Positions 1 to 7,377 are shown, counted from the first letter of the stretch. The stretch is DNA of 16,505 nt from an uncultured Desulfobacterales bacterium (GCA_945787595.1 CALZJV010000150.1:1-16505); one strand, 5' to 3'. Notes: a model not told the origin generated them from the letters alone. Numbers and translations: made by a program.

Positions 1-947
1 CGGAAACAGCTCTCCACATATGAGTTGGGCGCGCGCAAGATGATGTAGACGCCCCAGCGAAGGTCCCCTTCCACGGCACTGCCGTCGCGATGTTCCGAGG
101 CAATGACTTCCACGGTCCCGTCTCGATCCAGGATACCCCCGTCTTGTTCGGGCTTTAGGCGTTCAGCCAGATCCTCCACGCCAACCGGGGGAAACGTCAG
201 TCCTTCAGCCTGTGGGCCAAGCCCGGATGCATTCGCCACCGCACACATCTCTATGGCACTTTTGGAGCCGTCCAGGAAGGAGTTGAACATCCGGGCATTG
301 TAGTCGCCGCTGGCCACCTGCTCCTTGCTGAATCCGTAAAATCCCCAAACCGTTTCCGGGGTGGAGAAATGATATTCGGGCTGATAGCGCGTCCCCTTTC
401 CGGCACACACCACATCGAAACCCACAGTCCGCGCCCAGTCGATTTGCTCCATAATCAACGCCGGCTGGTCGCCGTAGGCCATAGAGTAAACCACCCCTTT
501 CTCTTCCGCCTTCTTCTTCAAAACCGGCCCCACCAGGCAGTCCGCCTCCACGGTGACCATCACGATATGCTTGCCGGCTTCGATGGCTGCCAGGGCATGT
601 TGGGTTCCGTGCTCGGGATGGCCGGTGATCTCCAGAATCACTTCGCAGTCCGATGCGATCACTTCCAGGGCCGACGGACACACCCCTATCCGTCCTCTGG
701 CAGCAGCATCATTGATTTGACCGGCGCTCACGGCATTTTCCGCAATACCGTCATCCCAACCGGTTCGCTCCAGCGCGTCATAGACTTTCTGGGGTTCCAA
801 TTCGGCAATCCCCATTACCTGCAGTCCCGGAACCAACTTCGCCTGGGATAAAAACATGGCCGAAAACTTCCCCGCACCGATCACCCCCACCTTAACCGGT
901 CGTCCCTTTGAAGCACGTTTCTGAAGCATCATGTAGAAATTCATCAT
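1..947 (-). CDS. Homoserine-dehydrogenase-like NAD(P) oxidoreductase (probable SAF-domain family), 3' end outside window
   Basis: Partial: 315 codons are visible, from ATG 947 running off the left edge. Near the N-terminus there is a Rossmann dinucleotide motif, GVIGAGKF (residues about 21-28), followed by a beta-alpha fold with segments such as EAGKHIVMVTVEAD and YSMAYGDQPALI. Further on are a lysine-containing AGKGTRYQPEYH segment and FNSFLDGSKSAIEM. This matches the family of cytosolic homoserine-dehydrogenase-like oxidoreductases of roughly 430-450 residues that usually carry a C-terminal SAF domain; here that domain would lie beyond position 1, so it is predicted, not seen. The physiological substrate of the family is not known to me. 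GGGAG (952-956 region) precedes two tandem ATGs (947 and 944), either of which could be used. It is the last gene of a minus-strand series but is separated from the DinB-like gene by 234 bp, so it probably has its own promoter. The family call is firm, the function is not. Confidence 0.82.
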   Translation of the reverse strand, partial: MMNFYMMLQKRASKGRPVKVGVIGAGKFSAMFLSQAKLVPGLQVMGIAELEPQKVYDALERTGWDDGIAENAVSAGQINDAAARGRIGVCPSALEVIASDCEVILEITGHPEHGTQHALAAIEAGKHIVMVTVEADCLVGPVLKKKAEEKGVVYSMAYGDQPALIMEQIDWARTVGFDVVCAGKGTRYQPEYHFSTPETVWGFYGFSKEQVASGDYNARMFNSFLDGSKSAIEMCAVANASGLGPQAEGLTFPPVGVEDLAERLKPEQDGGILDRDGTVEVIASEHRDGSAVEGDLRWGVYIILRAPNSYVESCF

Positions 948-973
948 TTTACTCCCAAATCTTCCGTATTCAT
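944..973 (-). other. Possible 9-codon leader ORF overlapping the oxidoreductase start
   Basis: An ATG at 973 is preceded by a good AGGAG (981-985 complement) at a 7-nt spacing. It opens a 9-codon frame ending in TGA at 946-944, which overlaps the ATG at 947 of the oxidoreductase in an ATGA arrangement. Such an overlap is typical of translational coupling. The peptide (MNTEDLGVK) has no recognisable feature. It may be chance, but the ribosome binding site is as strong as those of the real genes. Confidence 0.2.
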
Positions 974-996
974 TTTTCAACTCCTAGAGTGCAAAT

Positions 997-1065
997 CTAT
1001 AGTTTTGTCGTGCCAGACCGCCCAACATTAGTAATTAGGGTTTGTTCCTTATTTTGAAACATCAT
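997..1065 (-). other. Possible 22-residue small ORF in the oxidoreductase leader
   Basis: Tandem ATGs at 1065 and 1062 follow a purine-rich GAGGTGAGGC (1066-1075 complement). The frame gives 22 residues beginning MMFQNKEQTL and stops with TAG at 997. There is no signal, no motif and no homology I recognise. It is listed only because of its strong ribosome binding site and its position in the 948-1181 leader, which otherwise shows no gene. Confidence 0.15.
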
Positions 1066-1181
1066 GCCTCACCTCTCTTCTGAATTTTTTATTGGTTAAG
1101 GACTCGTTGTTGAGATGTAAAAGCAATTAAAATTTTTTGCGAGAATTATAGGATGCCGCCACATCAGTCCCTAACCTGTTA

Positions 1182-1967
1182 TCATGTCAGAAGCTTCCCC
1201 GGCTTTCGACCTTCGGTCGGTGGCCCGGCATAGGCCTGGGCTATCGACATCCATTGCTGCGCAGTTTCTCCGTTGATAATCAAATCTGTGTCGGTCACAT
1301 GCCGCCGTTGAACCACCACTAAACAGAACTCTTCAGCCAGGCCCTTTACCATATCTTTCGCTTCTTCAGGCCCCCAGCTCCAGATGTCGCCTGAAGGCCC
1401 AGTGAGTTCCACACGAACCGGTGTGTCAGGTACCTCCATTTTACGGTTGGTATAACTCCATCCTAATGTACTCGCCCCTAAATGGGCAATATGACACAAG
1501 CGCTCTGTCGGTTTACGTCTAATACCCAATGCATCCACAATATCCTGTCCATGCGCCCAGGTCTCCATCAGACGCGCGGTGGCAAAAGACATGGCACTCA
1601 AAGCAGGGCCATACCAGGGCAGTCGCTTCTTGCGATCCATTTTTGCTAAGACTTCAAGCAACGCTCTGCGTTCTTCTCGCCACCATTTCAGGGTTCCTCC
1701 AGCAGTCAAATCTTTTCCCGTAGTCTCCATATGCCTCGTCATTTTATTTGGATCTTGCAGCATTTCTTCAAACCACTGTTTAAAGGCCTCCGGATTCGAG
1801 GCAGCCAGTTTGGCTCTATTCTCAAAATAGGCTAAATGACGAATTTGTTCCTTTATATCCCAGCCCTTAGAGGGGGTCATGGTCTCCCAAGCGGCCTCAT
1901 CCAGATTTGCCACGACAGCATCCAACTCCTGTTGTTCCATTTCCAAGTCATTACATATTTGTTTCAT
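1182..1967 (-). CDS. DinB / maleylpyruvate-isomerase-fold metal-binding protein (TIGR03084-like)
   Basis: 261 residues, start ATG 1967 with GGGAG seven bases upstream. The N-terminal about 150 residues look like the four-helix DinB/MDMPI domain. There is a histidine in the first helix (H44, in IRHLAYFE) and an E-x3-H pair (E135 and H139, in METWAHGQD). These correspond in spacing to the His, Glu and His metal ligands of mycothiol-dependent maleylpyruvate isomerase. The C-terminal about 100 residues fit the small domain of the same family, and the length matches the TIGR03084 group. Mycothiol is not expected in this kind of organism, so a thiol-dependent isomerase or transferase role is unproven. 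It sits 151 bp downstream of the ketoacyl synthase pair on the same strand and could be co-transcribed with it, but nothing in the sequence ties the functions together. Confidence 0.8.
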   Translation of the reverse strand: MKQICNDLEMEQQELDAVVANLDEAAWETMTPSKGWDIKEQIRHLAYFENRAKLAASNPEAFKQWFEEMLQDPNKMTRHMETTGKDLTAGGTLKWWREERRALLEVLAKMDRKKRLPWYGPALSAMSFATARLMETWAHGQDIVDALGIRRKPTERLCHIAHLGASTLGWSYTNRKMEVPDTPVRVELTGPSGDIWSWGPEEAKDMVKGLAEEFCLVVVQRRHVTDTDLIINGETAQQWMSIAQAYAGPPTEGRKPGKLLT

Positions 1968-2118
1968 GGTCAGACTCCCGGTCAGTTTTGTATTGGTTTT
2001 CTACACCTTAGCAAAAATTAATTGGCGTTAATCTTCTCCCTCAGTTTCCCCGAGGACCTGAACGTTACCACTTTCCTTGGTCGCATCATTATCATACATC
2101 TATTTCTCAAAAAGTCCG

Positions 2119-2826
2119 CTAACTTGTGATACATTTTTGAACAAGACCGGTGAGATCTTTTATTTGACTTCCATTGAGGAGTAAATCGCCGGTGCTATTC
2201 AACTGAAGTTGGCCATAAGATGAACGCTCCTTTGTCGTGGATTTCTCAAGCATGAAAAAAACGGCACCGGGCGGAATTTTATCCGGTTGGTCAAAAATTG
2301 GCGGACAACCCACATCACAGACACCACCAAGGATTTTTTCAATAACTCCCGCGGTAATATGATCCAATGCTGTTTGCAAACCGGCCAATCCTGTCGGGCG
2401 CTGTTCGGTGATGACATAATTGATTCCGGTAAGCCCAAAGCGGATCGCTGCTTCGCCCAGGAAGCTGTTCGCCAATGTGTATGAAAACAGGGCCGGACTG
2501 GCGTGGGCACCCTTGTCCGGGATTACCGTCTTATAGTAGTCGACATCCGTTCCCAAACAACCATAGAAAGTGGATGCGATAATGCCAATATCCCGTTCGT
2601 GGGTCCACTCGGATAGACCCGCATCTATCAACGCCAAAGCAATGGCAGTCAATCCCAAGCGGGAATATTTATCCATTCGCCTGAAATTTGGATAAGGCTT
2701 TTTAAACATATCTGCGGGATTAATTTCGGGCAACTGCCCCCCTGGCATGGCAAAGATCTGATGCTTTTTGCCGTGTCCCATGCCGGCTGCTGTCACCCAT
2801 CCGATTCCCGTAATATCAGCATCCAT
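2119..2826 (-). CDS. Ketoacyl-synthase N-terminal-domain protein lacking the catalytic cysteine
   Basis: 235 residues, corresponding only to the N-terminal half of a beta-ketoacyl synthase (Ketoacyl-synt_2 type), with the segments SPALFSYTLANSFLGEAAIRF and GLTGINYVI. At the nucleophile elbow, where active enzymes have the pattern C-A-S-G, this protein reads R143-P-T-G after E141-Q142, so no cysteine is available. There is no HGTGT or KGxxGH region either. It is therefore probably a non-catalytic partner, comparable in idea to chain-length factors, rather than a synthase. Translation starts at ATG 2826, with GGGAG upstream, only 7 bp after the stop of the catalytic synthase. The two would be made together and may form a heterodimer. 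Length and domain limits fit the short family, so I do not read it as a truncated pseudogene. The substrate is unknown. Confidence 0.75.
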   Translation of the reverse strand: MDADITGIGWVTAAGMGHGKKHQIFAMPGGQLPEINPADMFKKPYPNFRRMDKYSRLGLTAIALALIDAGLSEWTHERDIGIIASTFYGCLGTDVDYYKTVIPDKGAHASPALFSYTLANSFLGEAAIRFGLTGINYVITEQRPTGLAGLQTALDHITAGVIEKILGGVCDVGCPPIFDQPDKIPPGAVFFMLEKSTTKERSSYGQLQLNSTGDLLLNGSQIKDLTGLVQKCITS

Positions 2827-2833
2827 TGTGGCT

Positions 2834-3991
2834 TTATCTCCCTAAAACCAATGCGGCATTGACACCGCCAAAACCTGAATTGGTTGTTAAGAGGTAATCG
2901 CCGGAAACAGTTTGCGGCCCGAGGCTTATCTGACCCTCGGCGCCCTTTTCCGGGTTTGAAAACCCGACGGTTGGTGGAACGATCCGGGTTGAAAGGGTTT
3001 TGAGACCCAGGATGACCTCGATGCCCCCGGCGGCTGCCAGGGTATGCCCGATGGCGCCCTTTATGGAAGACATGGGCAACTTGCGTTCGCCAAACACCTG
3101 ACGGAAAGCATTAAGTTCCATTAAATCATTATAAACCGTACCGGTTCCATGGGCACTGACGGCGGTGATTTCTTCCGGTTTTTTTTTGGCCGACCACAGG
3201 GCCTGGTCAATGGCTTGGACCAGGCCTCGACCACTTTTGGCAGGCGCCGTAATATGGGTGGCATCATTGGCAATGCCCCAACCGAGTACGCTGCCCAGTT
3301 GCTCGCGGTTTTCTCGCCGTGCGCGGGCGGCATTCATTAGAAGCAAGGCTGCTGCACCCTCTCCGAGCGAGAGCCCCTTGCGATCACGATCAAAGGGCCG
3401 GCAGGGAAACGGCGACAGCGCCTTTAGGGCTGAAAATCCGGAAAATGCATATTCCGTTATCAGATCCCCGCAACATACCAGCACCGCCCCGGCTCGACCG
3501 GATTCAATCAGCGCAGCACCATGGGCGACGGCAACGGTAGAAGAGGCACAGGAGGCACTGACACAAATACCATTGCAACGCAAGTCGAGTTTGGTGCCGG
3601 CATGATTCGCGACGGAGGACAACAAAACATCTTGAAAGCCGACCGGTTTGCCGCGGCAGAAAGATTCCAGACTGTCGATCCCCGACTTTATGGTCGCGGT
3701 AATCAGGGCGGCATCAGATGGCACCGGTCCCATTCCAATAAACAGGCGGTCCAGCAAATCCTGCAGCATGGAACGGCCGCCGCAGGATTTTAGATCATCG
3801 ATGTGGGCGGCAATTTTGGCCTTGTAGTGGTCTTGATCCACGGCAAAGCGTGTGATCGGCCGGATGGCGGTTTCACCTGCCATGATGCCCTGCCACAACG
3901 ACTCCAGGTTGGTTCCCAGAGCGGTAACCACGGCAGCATCGGTAACGACCACCTGGCTGGATTCTTTATTGTTTAAGTTATCAACACTCAC
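2834..3991 (-). CDS. Beta-ketoacyl-[acyl carrier protein] synthase (KAS II / FabF-like)
   Basis: 385 residues with the full Cys-His-His set: C148 in VSASCASSTVAVAHG, H281 in SAHGTGT and H316 in KGAIGHT. The PFDRDRKGLSLGEGAA loop (about 199-214) and a C-terminal NSGFGGVNAALVL are also present. It is expected to be a cytosolic decarboxylating condensing enzyme acting on acyl- and malonyl-ACP. The start is GTG at 3991; AAAGGTGA just upstream serves as ribosome binding site and no better in-frame ATG exists. It is followed by the cysteine-less half-synthase after 7 bp. The absence of nearby acpP, fabD, fabG or fabZ makes a housekeeping fatty acid role less likely than a specialised acyl chain, such as a polyene- or lipid-type product, but the sequence does not decide this. 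At 385 residues it is slightly short for FabF (about 410). Confidence 0.9.
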   Translation of the reverse strand: MSVDNLNNKESSQVVVTDAAVVTALGTNLESLWQGIMAGETAIRPITRFAVDQDHYKAKIAAHIDDLKSCGGRSMLQDLLDRLFIGMGPVPSDAALITATIKSGIDSLESFCRGKPVGFQDVLLSSVANHAGTKLDLRCNGICVSASCASSTVAVAHGAALIESGRAGAVLVCCGDLITEYAFSGFSALKALSPFPCRPFDRDRKGLSLGEGAAALLLMNAARARRENREQLGSVLGWGIANDATHITAPAKSGRGLVQAIDQALWSAKKKPEEITAVSAHGTGTVYNDLMELNAFRQVFGERKLPMSSIKGAIGHTLAAAGGIEVILGLKTLSTRIVPPTVGFSNPEKGAEGQISLGPQTVSGDYLLTTNSGFGGVNAALVLGR

Positions 3992-4033
3992 GCATCACCT
4001 TTATTCTAACATTGAAAGCTTGGTCCTCCCTCC

Positions 4034-4101
4034 GGGCTGTAGGCCCTACGGGCCGGAAGCTGGGCCTCCGGCTCTTAGACCCTTCGGCTCGGAGAGCCAA
4101 G
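4034..4101. repeat. Cluster of overlapping short hairpins
   Basis: Several perfect inverted repeats crowd into 68 bp: GGCCC/GGGCC (4042-4046 with 4050-4054, 3-nt loop), GCCGGA/TCCGGC (4052-4057 with 4067-4072), and CTT-c-GGCTC/GAGCCAAG (4082-4101, 3-nt loop). They lie in the leader of the ketoacyl synthase, between it and the end of the PagL-like gene. Because the stems overlap, alternative foldings are possible. They could act as a terminator or attenuator for the PagL-side transcript, or be a repeat-family relic. There is no U-run. Confidence 0.45.
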
Positions 4102-4138
4102 TCAGAGGCAGTTGGCTATGCCGTAAAAAGGGCCGATA

Positions 4139-4290
4139 AGAAGACAGAATTCAGAAGCCAGAATGAGGATAAAATCAGATTCTACTAATCATCTCCGTCA
4201 TCTGTCTTCCGTTCTCCGACCTCTGTTCTCCGACCTCAGTCCTCCATTTTCCGTCATCTGTCCTCTGTCTTCTATCCTTAGTCCCCTGTC
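4139..4290. repeat. Degenerate 7-bp-period tandem array with purine-rich and pyrimidine-rich arms
   Basis: Read in steps of seven from 4139, the plus strand gives AGAAGAC, AGAATTC, AGAAGCC, AGAATGA. A transition of about four units follows (4167-4194). Then come CCGTCAT, CTGTCTT, CCGTTCT, CCGACCT, CTGTTCT, CCGACCT, CAGTCCT, CCATTTT, CCGTCAT, CTGTCCT, CTGTCTT, CTATCCT, TAGTCCC, CTGTC. The period stays in phase throughout. The right arm consensus is about CYGTCYT; the left arm is similar to its reverse complement, so the arms can pair (AGAAGACAG with CTGTCTTCT). The array ends inside the stop codon of the PagL-like gene. It fills most of the 297-bp space upstream of the ketoacyl synthase. Confidence 0.75.
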
Positions 4291-4912
4291 AAAAAAAACG
4301 GCCGATCATAAAGACTACCGAATTCACCCCTCGATTATCTTCATGCAATCCTCCGTTTGAGATGTGAGAAAGCCGGATCGCGCCAAAAAACGGAGGGCCG
4401 GAATCCACCTGTATCTCCGTTCCGATGCCAATCTGGGGATTAAAATTAAACCGTAACCCCTGACCCTCAACCTGGAAATCGGTATAAATTACACCGATAC
4501 CACCTTCAATATAAGGATCCCAGCGGGGCCAGGATATAAACTCTAGGTAATACAGAGCCATCATGCCGACCGAAGCCATGCCACGGATTTTAGGAGACGT
4601 CGTCAGACCGGCGCTGCCTTCGACTTTGAATCGCAAGGGGTCCGGCGCCCAATGGCGCCAGACCCGATCATAATCCCACATGACAAATCCCGTTAGCTGC
4701 AAGTAATTCATATCGCCTATGGGGTCAAATGTTTTCCCGAAAACCCCGGCCAATCCATAACGGGTAGGAATCTCATCGGATGAAATGTCCCCAGCCAGTG
4801 CAATATTCAAACGGGTAGAAGCAATTACAAAAGTAAGAATTATAAAGAATATTCTGACCAATTTGGATTGAAGTAATGGGTGTGAACTAATTGTTAGATA
4901 GTTTCCATTCAT
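4289..4912 (-). CDS. PagL-family lipid A 3-O-deacylase / acyloxyacyl hydrolase-like outer membrane protein
   Basis: 207 residues. A hydrophobic stretch (about 18-40, ending ALAG) fits a signal peptide with cleavage near residue 41. The rest alternates in the manner of a small eight-stranded beta-barrel and ends in phenylalanine, as outer-membrane barrels commonly do. The C-terminal RLSHISNGGL (H183, S185) matches the His-x-Ser-Asn catalytic motif of PagL, which removes the 3-O acyl chain of lipid A in the outer membrane. The residue 14 after the His, acidic in Pseudomonas PagL, is N197 here, so the third catalytic residue is uncertain. The start at ATG 4912 has no clear Shine-Dalgarno site. 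An internal start near LVRIFF would shorten the overlong N-terminus, but it lacks a site as well. It is transcribed alone, between dctM and the ketoacyl synthase. Confidence 0.75.
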   Translation of the reverse strand: MNGNYLTISSHPLLQSKLVRIFFIILTFVIASTRLNIALAGDISSDEIPTRYGLAGVFGKTFDPIGDMNYLQLTGFVMWDYDRVWRHWAPDPLRFKVEGSAGLTTSPKIRGMASVGMMALYYLEFISWPRWDPYIEGGIGVIYTDFQVEGQGLRFNFNPQIGIGTEIQVDSGPPFFGAIRLSHISNGGLHEDNRGVNSVVFMIGRFF

Positions 4913-4941
4913 AAATAGTCTTTTTGCCCAATCTCGGCGTC

Positions 4942-4999
4942 AATCGGCGCGTTTGTTTGTGCGACGTAGCCTGCTACGTCTCCGCACAAACGCTTGATT
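4942..4999. repeat. Long imperfect palindrome
   Basis: A stem-loop is built from AATC/GATT (4942-4945 with 4996-4999), GCGTTTG/CAAACGC (4949-4955 with 4987-4993), TGCG/CGCA (4960-4963 with 4983-4986) and ACGTAGC/GCTACGT (4964-4970 with 4973-4979, 2-nt loop). TTTG at 4956-4959 is an extra copy on the left arm. It lies in the 277-bp space between dctM and the PagL-like gene. No U-run follows on either strand, so a repeat element (REP-like) is more likely than a classical terminator. I see nothing else in this space. Confidence 0.6.
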
Positions 5000-5189
5000 T
5001 CCTTGACCTTGGACAAGTGTCCCAATGGATGGAATTCGTTTACCAAAACTTTTTGCTGTGAAATTTATAGATAAACCGCTTGCGGCAGATACCCCTGGCC
5101 ATTTATTTCAGCGATTATAACCCATTTGGCAGCAATCCACAACCTAGACAAAATGCAATGTGTGGCAATCCTTTGCCGGATTCACGAGG

Positions 5190-6473
5190 TTAATTGCCTC
5201 TGTAGGCGATATTGGGCAGCCACATGGCAATGTCGGGAAAGAAGGTAATCATGGCCAGCACGATCAGCAAAGGCACGATAAAGGGGGCCGTCGCAATCAC
5301 ACATTGTTCGAATTTAACACCGGACACTTTAGACAGCACATAGAGCACCATTCCGACCGGCGGCGTCAGCAGCCCAAGCATCAGGTTCAAAATCACGATG
5401 ATGCCCAGATGAACCGGATCGATGCCCACCTTTTCCGCGATCGGCAGCAGTACGGGAACCAGAATGGTGATCGCAGCGATGGTTTCCATGAAGCAGCCGA
5501 TCAACAAAACAACCATCATGATGATAATCAAAATAACGGTTTTGTTTTGCGAAAAACCCAGCAGAGCGTCACCCAGCATGACTGCAACCTGCTGATCGAT
5601 CAGGATCCAGGCAAAGATGGTGGCACTGGCGACGATCATTAAAATAGCGGCCGAAGTTTCGATGGTATCCATGGAAACGCGCAAAATATGACGCCAGGTC
5701 AAAGAGCGATAGACAAACAGGCCGAGAATAAGTGCGTACACCACCGCGGCAATGGCCGATTCGGTCGGCGTAAAGATACCGGAAAGAATGCCGCCGATAA
5801 TAATGGTAGGCGTTTGCAGCGGCAGAAAGGCCTGTTTGAATGAAACCCACAGGCGGTTGAGGCTGAAACGGGTATCACGGGGATACTTTCGTTTGCGGGA
5901 GTACAAGGCGACCATTATCATCAGTGAGACTCCCATCAGAAGACCCGGGATAAAGCCGGCGGCAAACAGTTCACCGATGGAAGCCGAAGCCATGACACCA
6001 TAAATAACCAGGGGCAAGGATGGCGGAATAATTGGGCCAATCGTTGAAGAAGCGGCAGTGATACCTACAGAGAAATCATCGTCATAGCCTGCATCTCGCA
6101 TTGCTTTTATTTCGATGGTCCCAAGTCCTCCTGCATCGGCAACAGCCGCACCAGACATCCCGGCAAAAATAATTGAAGCACCAATATTAACATGTCCCAA
6201 GCCGCCATGCAGCCAGCCGACAAGTGCCTTGGCGAAACCAAAAATTCGTGTCGTTATACCGGCAGAATTCATCAGGTGTCCAGCAAGGATAAAAAACGGG
6301 ACCGCAATCAACGGAAAACTATCAATCCCACTGACCATGCGGTGGAGTACAACAACACTTGGGGTGCCCTCCATCAATATAAAGATAAGGGATCCGACAC
6401 CCAGTGCCACCGTTACCGGAGAGCCGATAACCAGTAGAACGAAAACAGTTATAAGTAGTATAGCAAGTTCCAT
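5190..6473 (-). CDS. dctM: TRAP transporter large permease, DctM family
   Basis: 427 residues, the usual DctM length, almost entirely hydrophobic with about a dozen membrane segments. The opening ELAILLITVFVLLVIGSPV, the GMSGAAVADAGGLGTIEI region (about residue 108 on) and the repeat-like GLLTPPVGMVLYV near the C-terminus are characteristic. It is the Na+/H+-coupled inner-membrane channel subunit that takes substrate from the binding protein. The start is ATG 6473 with GGGAG about 7 bases upstream. It lies 13 bp after the dctQ stop, so the two permease subunits are one translational unit. Together with dctQ and dctP it makes a complete TRAP system; the substrate cannot be read from the permease. 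Confidence 0.96.
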   Translation of the reverse strand: MELAILLITVFVLLVIGSPVTVALGVGSLIFILMEGTPSVVVLHRMVSGIDSFPLIAVPFFILAGHLMNSAGITTRIFGFAKALVGWLHGGLGHVNIGASIIFAGMSGAAVADAGGLGTIEIKAMRDAGYDDDFSVGITAASSTIGPIIPPSLPLVIYGVMASASIGELFAAGFIPGLLMGVSLMIMVALYSRKRKYPRDTRFSLNRLWVSFKQAFLPLQTPTIIIGGILSGIFTPTESAIAAVVYALILGLFVYRSLTWRHILRVSMDTIETSAAILMIVASATIFAWILIDQQVAVMLGDALLGFSQNKTVILIIIMMVVLLIGCFMETIAAITILVPVLLPIAEKVGIDPVHLGIIVILNLMLGLLTPPVGMVLYVLSKVSGVKFEQCVIATAPFIVPLLIVLAMITFFPDIAMWLPNIAYRGN

Positions 6474-6486
6474 TTATCTGCTCCCT

Positions 6487-7023
6487 CTACTGTGACCGGA
6501 CAATGGTTTCTTCGAGTTCATGAGCAACCTCTTCACCTCTCTTTCTAAACAGCGATATAAACTCCCAGAGAGCTACCACGGCCATGGCCAAGCAGCTCGC
6601 AGCCACGATCCAGTAAATTATCCCTTTGGGAAGATCAATAGAGGTCATACTCTGGTGATGTGTTCGTCTGGCCAGCTCGATGCTCACAATCCCAGCAAAG
6701 GTAAAAAAGGCCGCATTAATGAAACAAACGATAATGACAAGCCATTTCACAACGGTAGGAGGTAGAAATCGGTAAAAAAACTCCAGGTAAATATGGGATC
6801 GTTTACGTACACAGGTAACGGACCCGACAAAACCGAGTAAGATGAGCAAATACCGTGCGATTTCCTCGGTCCATGATAAGGAACTGTTTAAGGCATACCT
6901 GGTAAAAAACTGGATGAAGACAATAATCAATAGTGTCCAAAATACAATAAATACGGGAGCATCTATCCATTTGATATCAGAAATGTCATCCAGTACTTCG
7001 AACTCCTGTGTGTTTTCGTTCAA
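6487..7023 (-). CDS. dctQ: TRAP transporter small permease, DctQ family
   Basis: 178 residues with four predicted membrane helices (roughly 22-42, 53-73, 93-115 and 134-156) and charged cytoplasmic tails. SLSWTEEIARYLLI after the first helix is the conserved DctQ loop motif. It pairs with DctM in the inner membrane. The start codon is TTG at 7023, with CGGAGGAG about seven bases upstream and no suitable ATG nearby; the weak start may keep its expression low relative to dctP. It is separated from dctP by 415 bp containing a stem-loop, a palindrome and a heptad array, unusually far for TRAP genes, which are normally tightly packed. Confidence 0.94.
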   Translation of the reverse strand: MNENTQEFEVLDDISDIKWIDAPVFIVFWTLLIIVFIQFFTRYALNSSLSWTEEIARYLLILLGFVGSVTCVRKRSHIYLEFFYRFLPPTVVKWLVIIVCFINAAFFTFAGIVSIELARRTHHQSMTSIDLPKGIIYWIVAASCLAMAVVALWEFISLFRKRGEEVAHELEETIVRSQ

Positions 7024-7089
7024 AATTACTCCTCCGTTTTAATCACATTTGTATCGACACTTATCGAACCCAACCCGGACAAGCCGGAA

Positions 7090-7124
7090 TTGAATATTGA
7101 ATATTGCAGATTGCAGATTGAAGA
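7090..7124. repeat. Five-unit heptamer tandem repeat
   Basis: The plus strand reads TTGAATA, TTGAATA, TTGCAGA, TTGCAGA, TTGAAGA with exact 7-bp spacing. It lies 67 bp upstream of the dctQ start. The period equals that of the larger array at 4139-4290, but the consensus differs. Confidence 0.8.
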
Positions 7125-7246
7125 TTTGTGGTATTCTATCTATTTTATTTCGCCTCCCCATGCGGCATATGAGATTAGATGACCATATAACCGGATAAGG
7201 GTCGCGGAAACAAATAAATACACAAAAATTGCGCCGGATTTTGGTT

Positions 7247-7312
7247 CGTCTTCAAGGCGCGCCAAAGGGAGCATATTGTCTATATGTAGCTTTTGGCGCA
7301 ACGCCGAAGACG
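7247..7312. repeat. Long imperfect palindrome between dctP and dctQ
   Basis: Arms CGTCTTC/GAAGACG (7247-7253 with 7306-7312), GGC/GCC (7256-7258 with 7303-7305), GCGCCAAA/TTTGGCGC (7259-7266 with 7292-7299) and CATAT/ATATG (7272-7276 with 7282-7286) form one nested stem-loop. Its size and nested architecture resemble the palindrome at 4942-4999, which suggests a common repeat type. It lies in the intra-operon spacer and would be part of a dctP-dctQ read-through transcript. Confidence 0.65.
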
Positions 7313-7377
7313 GGCTAAAAGACAAGCAAGATTGTTAATTTATTTATTTCCGAGGCCCTAAGACGCAGTGACAGGCT

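Noticed and set aside
205..851. Open frames on both strands inside the left-edge oxidoreductase (205-681 minus, 369-851 plus)
   Set aside because: They overlap a frame with clear Rossmann and family motifs and show no domain of their own; they are out-of-frame shadows.
4139..4290. CRISPR array
   Set aside because: The period is 7 bp with no spacers of 30-40 bp and no cas genes; this is a simple degenerate tandem repeat.
5160..5642. 160-codon plus-strand frame rich in His, Gln and Asn
   Set aside because: It is the antisense of dctM; the composition follows from the complement of hydrophobic codons, and dctM is unambiguous.
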